NCBI GenBank assembly: GCA_947567625.1
Contig: CANONN010000012.1
Location: 1 to 64,000 of the forward strand
Direction of reading: 5' to 3'
Source: an uncultured Roseburia sp.
GTDB taxonomy: Bacteria > Bacillota > Clostridia > Lachnospirales > Lachnospiraceae
Length of the DNA: 64,000 bases
Below, one piece after another: positions 32,656 through 40,933 of this stretch. Position 1 is the stretch's first letter; every line of letters begins with the position of its first letter. The notes below the pieces were generated by a model that searched no databases, was not told where the DNA came from, and saw only the letters and a program-made list of their open reading frames with translations. The position numbers were made by a program, and so were the translations under genes.

Positions 32656-34377
32656 ATGGATATCACAGGAAGAAAATTATTCGTAAAAGCATTGCAGGAA
32701 GAAGGCGTTGATACCATATTCGGTTATCCGGGCGGTACGGTGACAGACCTTTTTGATGAATTATATAAGCAGGACAGTATTCATGTCGTCCTGCCAAGAC
32801 ACGAGCAGGGATTGATTCACGAGGCGGAGGGGTACGCCAAGTCCACGGGGAAGGTCGGTGTGTGCCTGGTGACGAGCGGGCCGGGCGCGACCAATATTAT
32901 GACGGGGCTGGCGGACGCCCACTATGACAGCATACCGCTGGTGTGTATCACCGGGCAGGTGCCGCTCTCTTTGATCGGCAACGACGCGTTTCAGGAAGTC
33001 GATATTGTGGGCATGACCAGGAGCATCACGAAGTACGGCGTTACCGTGCGCAAGCGCGAGGAATTGGGAAAGATTCTTAAAATGGCCTTTCACATTGCCG
33101 CCAGCGGCAAACCGGGCCCGGTGCTCATCGACATTCCCAAGGACATCCAGACTGCCGCGGGGCCGGCCGAATATCCCTCCAGCGTGCAGATTCGAGGCTA
33201 TAAATTAAATGATAACGTCCATGTCGGCCAGCTCAAGAAAGCCTACAAGCTGCTGCGAAGCGCAGAAAAGCCGCTGATTTTGGCGGGCGGAGGCGTCAAC
33301 ATCGCGGGGGCTGGCGACAAGCTGTTGCAGCTTGCAGAGAAGATGCAGATTCCGGTTGTCACCACGATCATGGGCAAGGGAGCCATACCGACCTCCCATC
33401 CGCTCTATGTGGGCAACAGCGGTATGCACGGAAAATATGCTGCCAATATCGCAGTCAGCCGGTGCGACGTGCTCTTTTCCATCGGCACCCGTTTTAATGA
33501 CCGTATCACCGGAGATTTGAATGAATTCGCGCCGTGCGCCAAGATCGTCCACATCGATGTGGATACGGCTTCCATTTCCCGCAATGTGGTCGTGGATGTG
33601 CCCGTGGTTGCGGACGCGGCTACCGCGCTGGAAAAACTGTTGGAGTGGGCGGAGTCTAAGGACACGCGCGCCTGGCAGGAGGAGATCGCGGCCTGGCAAA
33701 AGGAAAATCCGCTTGAGATGCGCAGAGACCGCGGCATGACGCCGCAGATGATCTATGAGCATGTGAACCGCACATTTGGGGAGGCCATCTATGTGACAGA
33801 CGTAGGGCAGCACCAGATGTGGGCAACGCAGTATCTGGAGCTGGACGACTGGCATCGCCTGATTACCTCCGGCGGCCTGGGGACCATGGGATTTGGCCTG
33901 CCGGCGGCGATCGGCGCTAAGATCGGCAATCCGGGGAAAGAGGTCGTGTGCTTTAGTGGAGACGGCGGCTTTCAGATGAATATACAGGAGATGGCTACGG
34001 CGATTGCAGAGGGCACGCCGATTATTATATGTGTATTTAATAATTATTACCTTGGCATGGTGCGTCAGATGCAGCAGCTGTTTTACGGGAAGCGCTACGC
34101 GGCCACCTGTCTGCGCAGGCGTGGGACCTGTCCCAAAAACTGCAAAGGGCCCAATCCGTCCTGCCCGCCCTACACACCGGACTTTTTGAAAATTGCGGAA
34201 AGCTACGGCGCCCATGGCATCCGCGTGACGCGCGAGGAAGAGATTCAGAGTGCGCTCGATACGGCGCGGGGCTTTCAGGATGCGCCCACGATCATAGAGT
34301 TTATGATCGCCACAGAGGAGATCGTGCTGCCGATGGTAAAAGGCGGCAATCCTATGAGCGAGATGATTTTAAAATAA
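32656..34377 (+). CDS. ilvB: Acetolactate synthase large subunit
   Basis: IlvB condenses two pyruvates to 2-acetolactate, or pyruvate with 2-oxobutyrate, the first common step of branched-chain amino acid synthesis. The 573-residue protein has the thiamine-diphosphate glutamate in RHEQGLIHEAEGYA, the FAD-binding middle domain (SIGTRFNDRITG), and the C-terminal cofactor motif GDGGFQMN...NNYYLGM. Near the C-terminus is an insertion with four cysteines at 485, 492, 496 and 503, spaced C-x6-C-x3-C-x6-C, which could bind a metal. AAAGGAGG lies 8 bases before the ATG. The regulatory subunit gene follows 18 bases later. Confidence 0.94.
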   Translation: MDITGRKLFVKALQEEGVDTIFGYPGGTVTDLFDELYKQDSIHVVLPRHEQGLIHEAEGYAKSTGKVGVCLVTSGPGATNIMTGLADAHYDSIPLVCITGQVPLSLIGNDAFQEVDIVGMTRSITKYGVTVRKREELGKILKMAFHIAASGKPGPVLIDIPKDIQTAAGPAEYPSSVQIRGYKLNDNVHVGQLKKAYKLLRSAEKPLILAGGGVNIAGAGDKLLQLAEKMQIPVVTTIMGKGAIPTSHPLYVGNSGMHGKYAANIAVSRCDVLFSIGTRFNDRITGDLNEFAPCAKIVHIDVDTASISRNVVVDVPVVADAATALEKLLEWAESKDTRAWQEEIAAWQKENPLEMRRDRGMTPQMIYEHVNRTFGEAIYVTDVGQHQMWATQYLELDDWHRLITSGGLGTMGFGLPAAIGAKIGNPGKEVVCFSGDGGFQMNIQEMATAIAEGTPIIICVFNNYYLGMVRQMQQLFYGKRYAATCLRRRGTCPKNCKGPNPSCPPYTPDFLKIAESYGAHGIRVTREEEIQSALDTARGFQDAPTIIEFMIATEEIVLPMVKGGNPMSEMILK

Positions 34378-34395
34378 TCGGAAAGGAGTATCCTC

Positions 34396-34899
34396 ATGAG
34401 AATGAAAAACAGATGGATTGCGCTGTATGTGGAAAATCAGGTGGGTGTGCTGGCAAAGGTCTCCGGGCTGTTTTCGGCAAAATCCTATAATTTGCAGAGC
34501 TTAACCGTGGGCACCACGGAGGATGACGAGATTTCCCGCATGACGATCTGCGTAACCAGCGATGATATCACGTTTGAACAGATCAAAAAGCAGTTGAACC
34601 GTATGGTGGAGGTCATCAAAGTGATCGATCTGACCGATGTGCCGCTGCATATGAAAGAGATTTTATTTGCCAAAGTGCTGCGCGTCGATACGGCGCAGAA
34701 AGCGGAGGTGTTTCAGATTGCCCAGGTATTTCATGTGGAGGTGGCAGATCTGGGGGACGACAGTGTGCTGTTAGAGTGCAAGCTGACGGAGCGCCGCAAC
34801 AATGAGCTGATTGCACTGCTCAAGTCAAAGTTCCGCCATATCGAGGTCGTGCGGGGCGGTGCGGTGGCGATCGAGTCGATCAGCACCTCCTGCCGTTAG
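34396..34899 (+). CDS. ilvN: Acetolactate synthase small (regulatory) subunit
   Basis: IlvN stimulates IlvB and gives feedback inhibition by valine. The 167-residue protein has an N-terminal ACT domain (about 6-80, with WIALYVENQVGVLAKVSGLFS and NLQSLTVGTTED) and a C-terminal ACT-like domain (about 85-160) with LRVDTAQKAEVFQIAQVF. AAAGGAG lies 8 bases before the ATG. It follows ilvB closely in one operon, and the AraC regulator gene begins 10 bases after its stop. Confidence 0.94.
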   Translation: MRMKNRWIALYVENQVGVLAKVSGLFSAKSYNLQSLTVGTTEDDEISRMTICVTSDDITFEQIKKQLNRMVEVIKVIDLTDVPLHMKEILFAKVLRVDTAQKAEVFQIAQVFHVEVADLGDDSVLLECKLTERRNNELIALLKSKFRHIEVVRGGAVAIESISTSCR

Positions 34900-34909
34900 G
34901 TGTGTGTTC

Positions 34910-35728
34910 GTGAAAGTATTACACTCGACCTTGGCGGATGATATTTTTGTCACGCTGGAGACGACAACCGCAGCGGGCAGCTTCCCCGCGTTTCATGCGC
35001 ATAATGCGTATGAAATTTATATCCTGACCTCCGGCAGCAGAAATATCTTTATCGGAAATAATCTTTATACGGTAACGGCCGGCGACGCTTCCATGGTACG
35101 CGCGCAGATTCCGCACCGCAGCTACGGAAAGACGCCTTATAGCGGCATATGCATCGAATTTACGGGGGCATATTTGACGGCGCATTTTGGATTGGCGCAA
35201 AGACAGCAGATCTTGGCCTGTTTTCAAAAAGACGTCATATCAATCGGTGAAAATAGTCTGGCGCTGCTGTGGCGGAGCGCGACGGAGACAGCCCGGGGGG
35301 CGTTTGACAAAAAGGAGTTCCTCGTGCTGGCCGCACAGATACTGTCCGCAGAGCGATTGTCCGCGGACGTCTGCGACAAGCGTTCCCACGATTCCGACCT
35401 CTCGCATATCGGCGCGTACATACAGGAGAATTATCGCGCGATCAAAGGGCTCGACGGCCTGACGGAGCGGTTTGGCATCAGCAAGAGCTATCTGTGCCGC
35501 ATGTTCAAACGGCAGACGGGCATCACCGTCGTGGAATACATAAACCGTCTGCGGATTCAGCACGCCTATAAGCTCTTGCAGGAGACCGATCTTTCGGTCG
35601 CAACGATCAGCAGGCAGGTGGGATTTGACACGGTGATCTATTTCAACCGGGTTTTCAAAAAAATGCTGGGCGAGACGCCACTGCAGGCGAGAAAATCGGC
35701 GCGGGAAAAATGGACGTATCTTACATGA
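34910..35728 (+). CDS. AraC-family transcriptional regulator
   Basis: This 272-residue regulator has an N-terminal cupin domain (about 1-120, with HAHNAYEIYILTSGS and a later HRSYG) that likely binds a small ligand. The C-terminal pair of helix-turn-helix motifs (about 165-265) shows FGISKSYLCRMFKRQTG and VGFDTVIYFNRVFKK. I chose GTG at 34910, preceded by AGGTG; the frame stays open further upstream inside ilvN but without a ribosome site. The close spacing to ilvN suggests read-through from the ilv promoter, although AraC cupin regulators more often control sugar genes. The target is unknown. Confidence 0.87.
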   Translation: MKVLHSTLADDIFVTLETTTAAGSFPAFHAHNAYEIYILTSGSRNIFIGNNLYTVTAGDASMVRAQIPHRSYGKTPYSGICIEFTGAYLTAHFGLAQRQQILACFQKDVISIGENSLALLWRSATETARGAFDKKEFLVLAAQILSAERLSADVCDKRSHDSDLSHIGAYIQENYRAIKGLDGLTERFGISKSYLCRMFKRQTGITVVEYINRLRIQHAYKLLQETDLSVATISRQVGFDTVIYFNRVFKKMLGETPLQARKSAREKWTYLT

Positions 35729-35841
35729 GCAGCCTGTCTGTAATGGATGGGCTGCTTTTATGATGTTCGACTTGCCGCATATGTCGTAGATAGCGCGCAC
35801 TGCGTAAACAAATGCAGACTGTTCTGAAAGGTAGGGTTAGC

Positions 35842-36444
35842 ATGAATTTTGACAGAAACAAATTAAAATGGACAAGAAAACCTGCGGATTACAATGTATC
35901 TGATGAAAAAATCGAAATTACGACAAATCCCCACACAGATTTATGGCAGAGGACATATTATCATTTTAGAAACGATAATGCACCTGTTTTGCAGATGGAA
36001 ACGGATGAAAAGTTCTTTTCTTTTACAGTGAAAACGGAATTTGAAAGTAAGCATAGATTTGACCAGTGCGGAATTGTGATGTATCTTGACAGTGAAAATT
36101 GGCTGAAAGGTTCGATAGAATATGAAAATGAAAAATACCAGCATCTGGGAAGCGTTGTTACAAACAATGGCTATTCGGACTGGGCCACCACAGAAATAAG
36201 TGCTTCTGTGAAATCAATGTGGTACAGATTTAGTCGCAGGGAAGATGATTATTGTATTGAGTGTTCTGAAGATGGGGTCATTTTCAGGCAGATGCGTGTA
36301 TGCCATATGTGGAATGGCAGCGGTACGATTCGGTTTGGAATTTATGCCTGCAGTCCCGAGGAATCATCTTTCAAGGCAACGTTTACCAACATGGAAATAA
36401 CAGAATGTAAGTGGCACGCCCATAACGGGCAGCAGCCGGACTAG
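35842..36444 (+). CDS. DUF1349 concanavalin-like protein
   Basis: This 200-residue protein matches the DUF1349 family, predicted beta sandwiches of the concanavalin A-like lectin/glucanase fold. Characteristic phrases are DLWQRTYYHFRNDNAP, KFFSFTVKTEFESKHRFDQCG, YLDSENWLKGSIEY and IRFGIYACSPEESSFKATF. It has no signal peptide. The ATG at 35842 is preceded by AAAGGTAGGG; an in-frame ATG ten codons earlier lacks a site. The gene is more AT-rich than its neighbours, which suggests horizontal transfer. It precedes a glycosidase-like gene, so a role with carbohydrates is possible. Confidence 0.8.
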   Translation: MNFDRNKLKWTRKPADYNVSDEKIEITTNPHTDLWQRTYYHFRNDNAPVLQMETDEKFFSFTVKTEFESKHRFDQCGIVMYLDSENWLKGSIEYENEKYQHLGSVVTNNGYSDWATTEISASVKSMWYRFSRREDDYCIECSEDGVIFRQMRVCHMWNGSGTIRFGIYACSPEESSFKATFTNMEITECKWHAHNGQQPD

Positions 36445-36812
36445 GATTGCCAGACCCGGTTTTCTAAGATAATCAAATGATAGGCTCATTGGTTCAATAT
36501 AGTTTTATTTGTATCATGATTGGTTCAATATCGGTTTATTTTCCTGTTGCGGTTTTTGCTCTCTGCGTATATACTGCAATTATCACAAGAACCGGATAGG
36601 GAATAGATATATGCCCTGATTGCAGATGAGAAATCACCTGCGCGAATTTCTCATCGCTTGTCATAGCAGTAAACTGCTCTGACATGGATGATTAGGTCGC
36701 ATAAATTGCTCGATAGCCATTCATTCAACCTGGAACAAATTCTATGATGGCAGAGCGAAATCTGACATCCCGTTCGCTTTCTTGGCACAAAACGCTTTGA
36801 ATGGAGGAACGT
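36445..36812. other. Intergenic region with the 80-bp two-hairpin element
   Basis: This 368-base gap contains the first copy of the 80-bp repeat (36609-36688). It also has a second folded part (36750-36780) with GCAGAGCGAAATCTGACAT and the stem AGCGAA/TTCGCT, resembling the aminotransferase leader. It ends in the ATGGAGG ribosome site. An AT-rich run near 36490-36560 may hold a promoter; GGTTCAATAT occurs there twice (36493-36502 and 36522-36531). Confidence 0.5.
36609..36688 (+). repeat. 80-bp two-hairpin repeat, copy A
   Basis: This element differs from copy B (40846-40925) at only five positions over 80 bp. Hairpin one pairs GATGAGAAAT with ATTTCTCATC. Hairpin two pairs TGTCA and GCAGT with ACTGC and TGACA. 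It ends in GACATGGA. Confidence 0.85.
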
Positions 36813-38726
36813 ATGAAAGAATGGATTGCACCGAATGACAGGTATCAAATGAATTGGGTGGCCGGCGAAACGGAGTGGGGAACCGTGAGAGCCCCGGAGG
36901 GGATAAAGGTAACGCGAAAGACGTATCGCGGCGATGGTATCATCAAAGAGCGGTATGTATTTACGAATACCGGCACGAAAGAGCTGATGACGGCAAGGAA
37001 CGATATTGCGATCTACACGCCCTTCCACGACGATTATACGGACTCGGCCGTCTGCATGAGAGAACGCTGCCACACGCATATATGGTGTGGAGAGCAGATT
37101 TCCTATGTGATGGCGCTTCGGATGGGCGGCGAGGCGCCGCATCTTGGGATGGTGCTGACGGAGGGGAGCCTCTCGGGGTACAGTGTTGAAAGGGACTTGG
37201 AAAAGATCAGCAACGACAGGGGGGACTTTCTGATGCATCCTTCTCCCGTATCGCTGGCGCCGCAGGAGAGCTTTGCGATCGGGTGGACGTTGTTCTGGCA
37301 TGAGGGAGCGGAAGATTTTTATGAGAAGCTAAAGCAGTATCATCCAAACGACATACGCGTGCAGGCAGAAAATTATATCGTGTTTCAAGGAGAATGGATT
37401 TCAATAAAAATAAAACCTGCATTTGATTTTTCAGAGGATGAAGTCCATATCATGAGAAATGGGGAGCCCGTGGCGTTTGAAGTGAAAGACGGCGTCATAT
37501 CGGTGCGGGAGAAGGGCGCGGGATGCAGCGCATCGAATACAGCAGGATGCAGCGCATCGAATACGAAAAACGGTGGCGAACAAAAGTATTCCATCCAGAT
37601 AAAGGGAATCCAGACCCACTGCAACATTCTGGTCCTGCCGCCGCTTTTGGCGCTTGCCGGCAGACGCTGTCGTTTTATTGCCGAAAAGCAGCAGTATCAC
37701 CATGCGGGAAGCGGATTGGACGGGGCATACCTGGTTTATGATAATGAAGAACAACATATCTATTATCATCCGACCCCTGATTACAATGGCGGGCGCGAGC
37801 GCGTGGGGATGGGTATTTTGCTTGCGCGCTATCTGCAGTCTCACAAAGATCAGCGGTTGTCGGACAGCCTGGAAGCGTATATCGCGTATGTGGAGCGGGA
37901 ATTATTTGACAGAGAAAGCGGCGTCGTGTATAACGATTATCAGAGAGACAACAGTTGGAACCGGCTGTACAATTACCCGTGGATGAGTGTGTTTTATCTC
38001 GAATTGTATCGTCTGTATGCGAAGCGGGAACATCTGCGCGCGTCCTATCTCGCGCTCAAATCCTTTTATGCACAGGGCGGCGGGGCGTTTTACGCGATTG
38101 CCATACCGCTTAGAGAGATCGTGGAAGCGCTTGCGGATGCACACATGTCAAGCGAGAGGGAAGAACTGCTGACGCATTTTGCAGAGCACTGCGCCTATAT
38201 CATGGAACACGGACTTGATTATCCGGCGCACGAAGTCAATTATGAGCAGAGCATTGTCGCGCCGGCGGCGAGCCTGCTGTTGCAGATGTACGCGGTCACG
38301 AAGGAGGAGAAGTATCTTACGGCAGCCGAAAGGCAGATCGCGGTGTTGGAGCTGTTTTCCGGTTTGCAGCCGGATTACCATCTCTATGAAGTCGCAATCA
38401 GACACTGGGACGGGTACTGGTTCGGAAAGAAAAAGATGTTTGGCGATACCTTTCCGCACTACTGGAGCGCGCTGACCGCAGTCGTCTACGAGGACTACGC
38501 CGCGCTAACCGGCAATGAAAAGTGTCGGAAGGCGGCGGATGCCGCTTACCGGGGCGTGTTAAGCCTGTTTATGCCGGACGGCAGCGCATCGTGCGCCTAT
38601 GTATACCCTGTGTCGGTAAACGGAAGTGCGTGCGGCTATTACGACCCGTATGCCAACGACCAGGACTGGGGGCTGTACTTTATGTTACGGCATGTCGATC
38701 ATTTGAGAAACGCCCGCAAAGCTTGA
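36813..38726 (+). CDS. Glycosidase-like protein with six-hairpin (alpha/alpha)6 C-terminal domain
   Basis: This 637-residue cytoplasmic protein has an N-terminal beta-sandwich-like half (about 1-290) and a helical C-terminal half (about 300-635) whose repeated helix pairs resemble six-hairpin glycosidases, for example RDNSWNRLYNYPWMSVFYLELYRLY and YYDPYANDQDWGLYFMLRH. I cannot assign a GH family or the catalytic residues with certainty. A short duplication of 24 bp near 37521-37564 encodes GCSASNT twice in a loop between the halves. The ATG at 36813 has GGAGG upstream; an ATG four codons earlier is part of that site. The neighbour is a DUF1349 protein. Confidence 0.62.
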   Translation: MKEWIAPNDRYQMNWVAGETEWGTVRAPEGIKVTRKTYRGDGIIKERYVFTNTGTKELMTARNDIAIYTPFHDDYTDSAVCMRERCHTHIWCGEQISYVMALRMGGEAPHLGMVLTEGSLSGYSVERDLEKISNDRGDFLMHPSPVSLAPQESFAIGWTLFWHEGAEDFYEKLKQYHPNDIRVQAENYIVFQGEWISIKIKPAFDFSEDEVHIMRNGEPVAFEVKDGVISVREKGAGCSASNTAGCSASNTKNGGEQKYSIQIKGIQTHCNILVLPPLLALAGRRCRFIAEKQQYHHAGSGLDGAYLVYDNEEQHIYYHPTPDYNGGRERVGMGILLARYLQSHKDQRLSDSLEAYIAYVERELFDRESGVVYNDYQRDNSWNRLYNYPWMSVFYLELYRLYAKREHLRASYLALKSFYAQGGGAFYAIAIPLREIVEALADAHMSSEREELLTHFAEHCAYIMEHGLDYPAHEVNYEQSIVAPAASLLLQMYAVTKEEKYLTAAERQIAVLELFSGLQPDYHLYEVAIRHWDGYWFGKKKMFGDTFPHYWSALTAVVYEDYAALTGNEKCRKAADAAYRGVLSLFMPDGSASCAYVYPVSVNGSACGYYDPYANDQDWGLYFMLRHVDHLRNARKA

Positions 38727-38734
38727 CGGGCGTT
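38709..38734. terminator. Hairpin at the junction of convergent genes
   Basis: AACGCCCG (38709-38716) pairs with CGGGCGTT (38727-38734). The stem overlaps the last codons of the glycosidase-like gene. There is no strong T-run, so termination is inferred from position. Confidence 0.5.
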
Positions 38735-38762
38735 CTGTGAGAAATAACATATGCTTGGGCTG

Positions 38763-39806
38763 TCAAACGCGCTTGTTTAACAGCTCAAGTATTTTTTTGA
38801 TGTGCATGGGCGTGCCCTGTATTTCCTCCACCTTCAGACGGTTTTCTTCATTGAAGCCCACCAGGATATTGTGATTGGCCTCCGACAGATAGTCGATAAT
38901 GCCGTCGATGTCGGACTTCATGTTTTTCGGGCACTGGATATAAAGGTGCTTGTTGGCGCTGATATGCAGCGTGTAGGAGATGCTGAAATGATACCAGATA
39001 AACTTGTGCAGCGTGGAATACTTGTATATCCAGATGATTTCATCGATCGGCACGATGGCGTTGCCATATATGGAGGTCTCGATAAAAAAATGCTCTGTGA
39101 TAAACATGTCCTCAGTCGCAAGCTGCGGCAGAGTGGCAAGCTCCTCCTCGGCCATCTCCAAAAGCTTTTTTGGGTTGCCGAACCGCGAAAGGCTCTGGCA
39201 GGCGGGCGAGAGAAGCGGCACCCGGATAAACAGCAAATACATAAACAGATAGGAAAGCGTTAGTCCACCGGTGATAAAAAACGTACAAAACAGTAGCAAA
39301 TTTAACGGCAGGCTGTAGCTGGGTTCACTGACATAGTAGAGCGAAACCTGATTGTATATGCCGTTTTCGGTCCAGTTTAAGTCCTGCGCCAGGTGGGAGA
39401 ATAAGTCGTCAAGGCTTTTGGTCTGTTTTAAAATCCTTCCCGTGATACTGACCTGCTCAATGAACGGCAGCCCCTGTTCGCTGGTGGATGGGGAAAGCAG
39501 CAATATGATACACTCCTCATCGTACATGGTGTAATAATAGTAGCCGCTGATGCGGCCAAGGGCATTTTCGGTGTATCCGGTAAAGCGCAGATTGGTGAAC
39601 GTGCCGCGGATATATTCTTCGCCGCTGCGGTACGCGTTTTCCGGCGTCTCAGATGATTTCAGAGTCTTCGGAAACAGCAGATCGGACAGAGAAAAGGCGA
39701 ACCAGACGAAAAGCAGCACGAGCAGATATAGAATCGGCGCCAACAGCCGCCGCTTATAGTATGCTTTTATGTTGTTGGTAATATAATTGTCGTATCGGTT
39801 AAGCAT
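38763..39806 (-). CDS. Membrane protein of unknown function
   Basis: This 347-residue protein has one membrane segment near the start (about 21-45) and a pair in the middle (about 166-195). An external domain of about 120 residues lies between them, and a C-terminal cytoplasmic domain of about 145 residues is beta-rich (NAIVPIDEIIWIYKYSTLHKF). It may belong to the DUF6709 group, but I am not sure. GGTAACAC precedes the ATG and the ribosome site is poor. The gene is convergent with the glycosidase-like gene and divergent from the methyltransferase gene. Nothing in the sequence tells its function. Confidence 0.7.
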   Translation of the reverse strand: MLNRYDNYITNNIKAYYKRRLLAPILYLLVLLFVWFAFSLSDLLFPKTLKSSETPENAYRSGEEYIRGTFTNLRFTGYTENALGRISGYYYYTMYDEECIILLLSPSTSEQGLPFIEQVSITGRILKQTKSLDDLFSHLAQDLNWTENGIYNQVSLYYVSEPSYSLPLNLLLFCTFFITGGLTLSYLFMYLLFIRVPLLSPACQSLSRFGNPKKLLEMAEEELATLPQLATEDMFITEHFFIETSIYGNAIVPIDEIIWIYKYSTLHKFIWYHFSISYTLHISANKHLYIQCPKNMKSDIDGIIDYLSEANHNILVGFNEENRLKVEEIQGTPMHIKKILELLNKRV

Positions 39807-39967
39807 GAGTTGTGTTACCTTTTGATTGCGTGTTTTTCATTAATAGTATACGTTTTGTGGGACAAATAATCAAGGTGATTTTAATGAGTTGATTTTCCGG
39901 ACAAAAATTGATACCATAGTAGACGACTAGCATGGACAAAAATATGGAAGAATAATGGAGTGATGAC

Positions 39968-40735
39968 ATGGCATCCTACGAAAGTTTTGCGCAGGTGTAC
40001 GATCTTTTTATGGATAATGTGCCTTATGGCGAGTGGGCGTCCTATCTTGTGCGCCTGCTGCGGGAGAACGGGATAGTGGACGGACTGGTGCTGGATTTGG
40101 GCTGCGGCACCGGAACGATGACGAGACTGTTGGAGAGAGCCGGCTATGATATGATCGGCGTAGATAATTCCGGCGAGATGCTTGAGATTGCGCGGGCGGC
40201 GGAGGGGGAGGAGAGCGCGATTCTTTATCTGTTGCAGGATATGAGGGAATTTGAACTCTACGGCACCGTGCGCGCGGTTGTCAGTGTCTGCGATTGCGTC
40301 AATTATATCACAGACGAGGAGGAGCTGTGCGCGGTGTTTCGGCTGGTCAATAACTACCTCGACCCCGGCGGGCTGTTTATCTTTGACCTGAACACGGTGT
40401 ACAAATACCGTGAGCTTTTAGGGGAGGCGACGATCAGTGAAAACCGCGAGCAGGGAAGCTTTATCTGGGACAACTACTACGACGAGGAGAGCGGCATCAA
40501 CGAGTATGATCTGACGCTGTTTGTGCGCGAAGAGGGAGATTTGTACCGCAAGTATGAGGAGACGCACTATCAGCGCGCCTATGAGACAGATACGGTGTGC
40601 GCGCTGCTGGGGCAGGCCGGACTGGAACTTGTGGCGTTGTATGACGCCTTTACCGGCCGTCCGGTGAGGGAGGACAGCGAGCGCATCTTAGTGGTCGCAA
40701 GGGAGTGCGGCAAACGTTGTCGATGTAGTGAGTGA
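39968..40735 (+). CDS. Class I SAM-dependent methyltransferase
   Basis: This 255-residue protein has the Rossmann-type methyltransferase core. Motif I is LVLDLGCGTGTMTRLL (about 41-56), the acidic residue after strand 2 is in GVDNSGEML, motif II is VVSVCDCVNYI, and motif III follows near DPGGLFIFDLNT. The C-terminal half has a beta-rich cap typical of small-molecule methyltransferases of the YqeM group. The substrate is unknown. AATGGAG precedes the ATG. The gap to hslO is filled by folded repeats. Confidence 0.87.
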   Translation: MASYESFAQVYDLFMDNVPYGEWASYLVRLLRENGIVDGLVLDLGCGTGTMTRLLERAGYDMIGVDNSGEMLEIARAAEGEESAILYLLQDMREFELYGTVRAVVSVCDCVNYITDEEELCAVFRLVNNYLDPGGLFIFDLNTVYKYRELLGEATISENREQGSFIWDNYYDEESGINEYDLTLFVREEGDLYRKYEETHYQRAYETDTVCALLGQAGLELVALYDAFTGRPVREDSERILVVARECGKRCRCSE

Positions 40736-40756
40736 AAAACCAAATTAGGATGATTC

Positions 40757-40822
40757 GGTTGAAAAATCAGCTTGATGGAGGGATAGGTTGAAAAATCAGC
40801 TTGATAGCTGATTTTGTCAACC
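40757..40822 (+). repeat. 20-bp direct repeat and hairpin upstream of hslO
   Basis: GGTTGAAAAATCAGCTTGAT occurs at 40757-40776 and 40786-40805. The second copy folds with AGCTGATTTTGTCAACC (40806-40822) into a stem with one bulged C. Between the copies lies GGAGGGATAGG, which is found again as the ribosome site of hslO. The linker ATTTGAGTC follows at 40827-40835. Confidence 0.75.
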
Positions 40823-40845
40823 AGCAATTTGAGTCAGAGCCCCAA

Positions 40846-40925
40846 ATATGCCCTGATCGCAGATGAAAAATCGCCTGCGCGAATTTCTCATCGCGTGTCA
40901 TCGCAGTAAACTGCTCTGACATGGA
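40846..40925 (+). repeat. 80-bp two-hairpin repeat, copy B
   Basis: Copy B of the element at 36609. Both inverted repeats are preserved (one base pair of the first stem becomes G-A mismatched by the G-to-A change at its position 22). Its end, GACATGGA, runs directly into the GGAGGGATAGG ribosome site of hslO. Confidence 0.85.
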
Positions 40926-40933
40926 GGGATAGG

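Noticed and set aside
33205-34215. 336-codon antisense frame opposite ilvB
   Set aside because: The sense strand encodes an unmistakable acetolactate synthase. The antisense product has no recognisable domain and no ribosome site.
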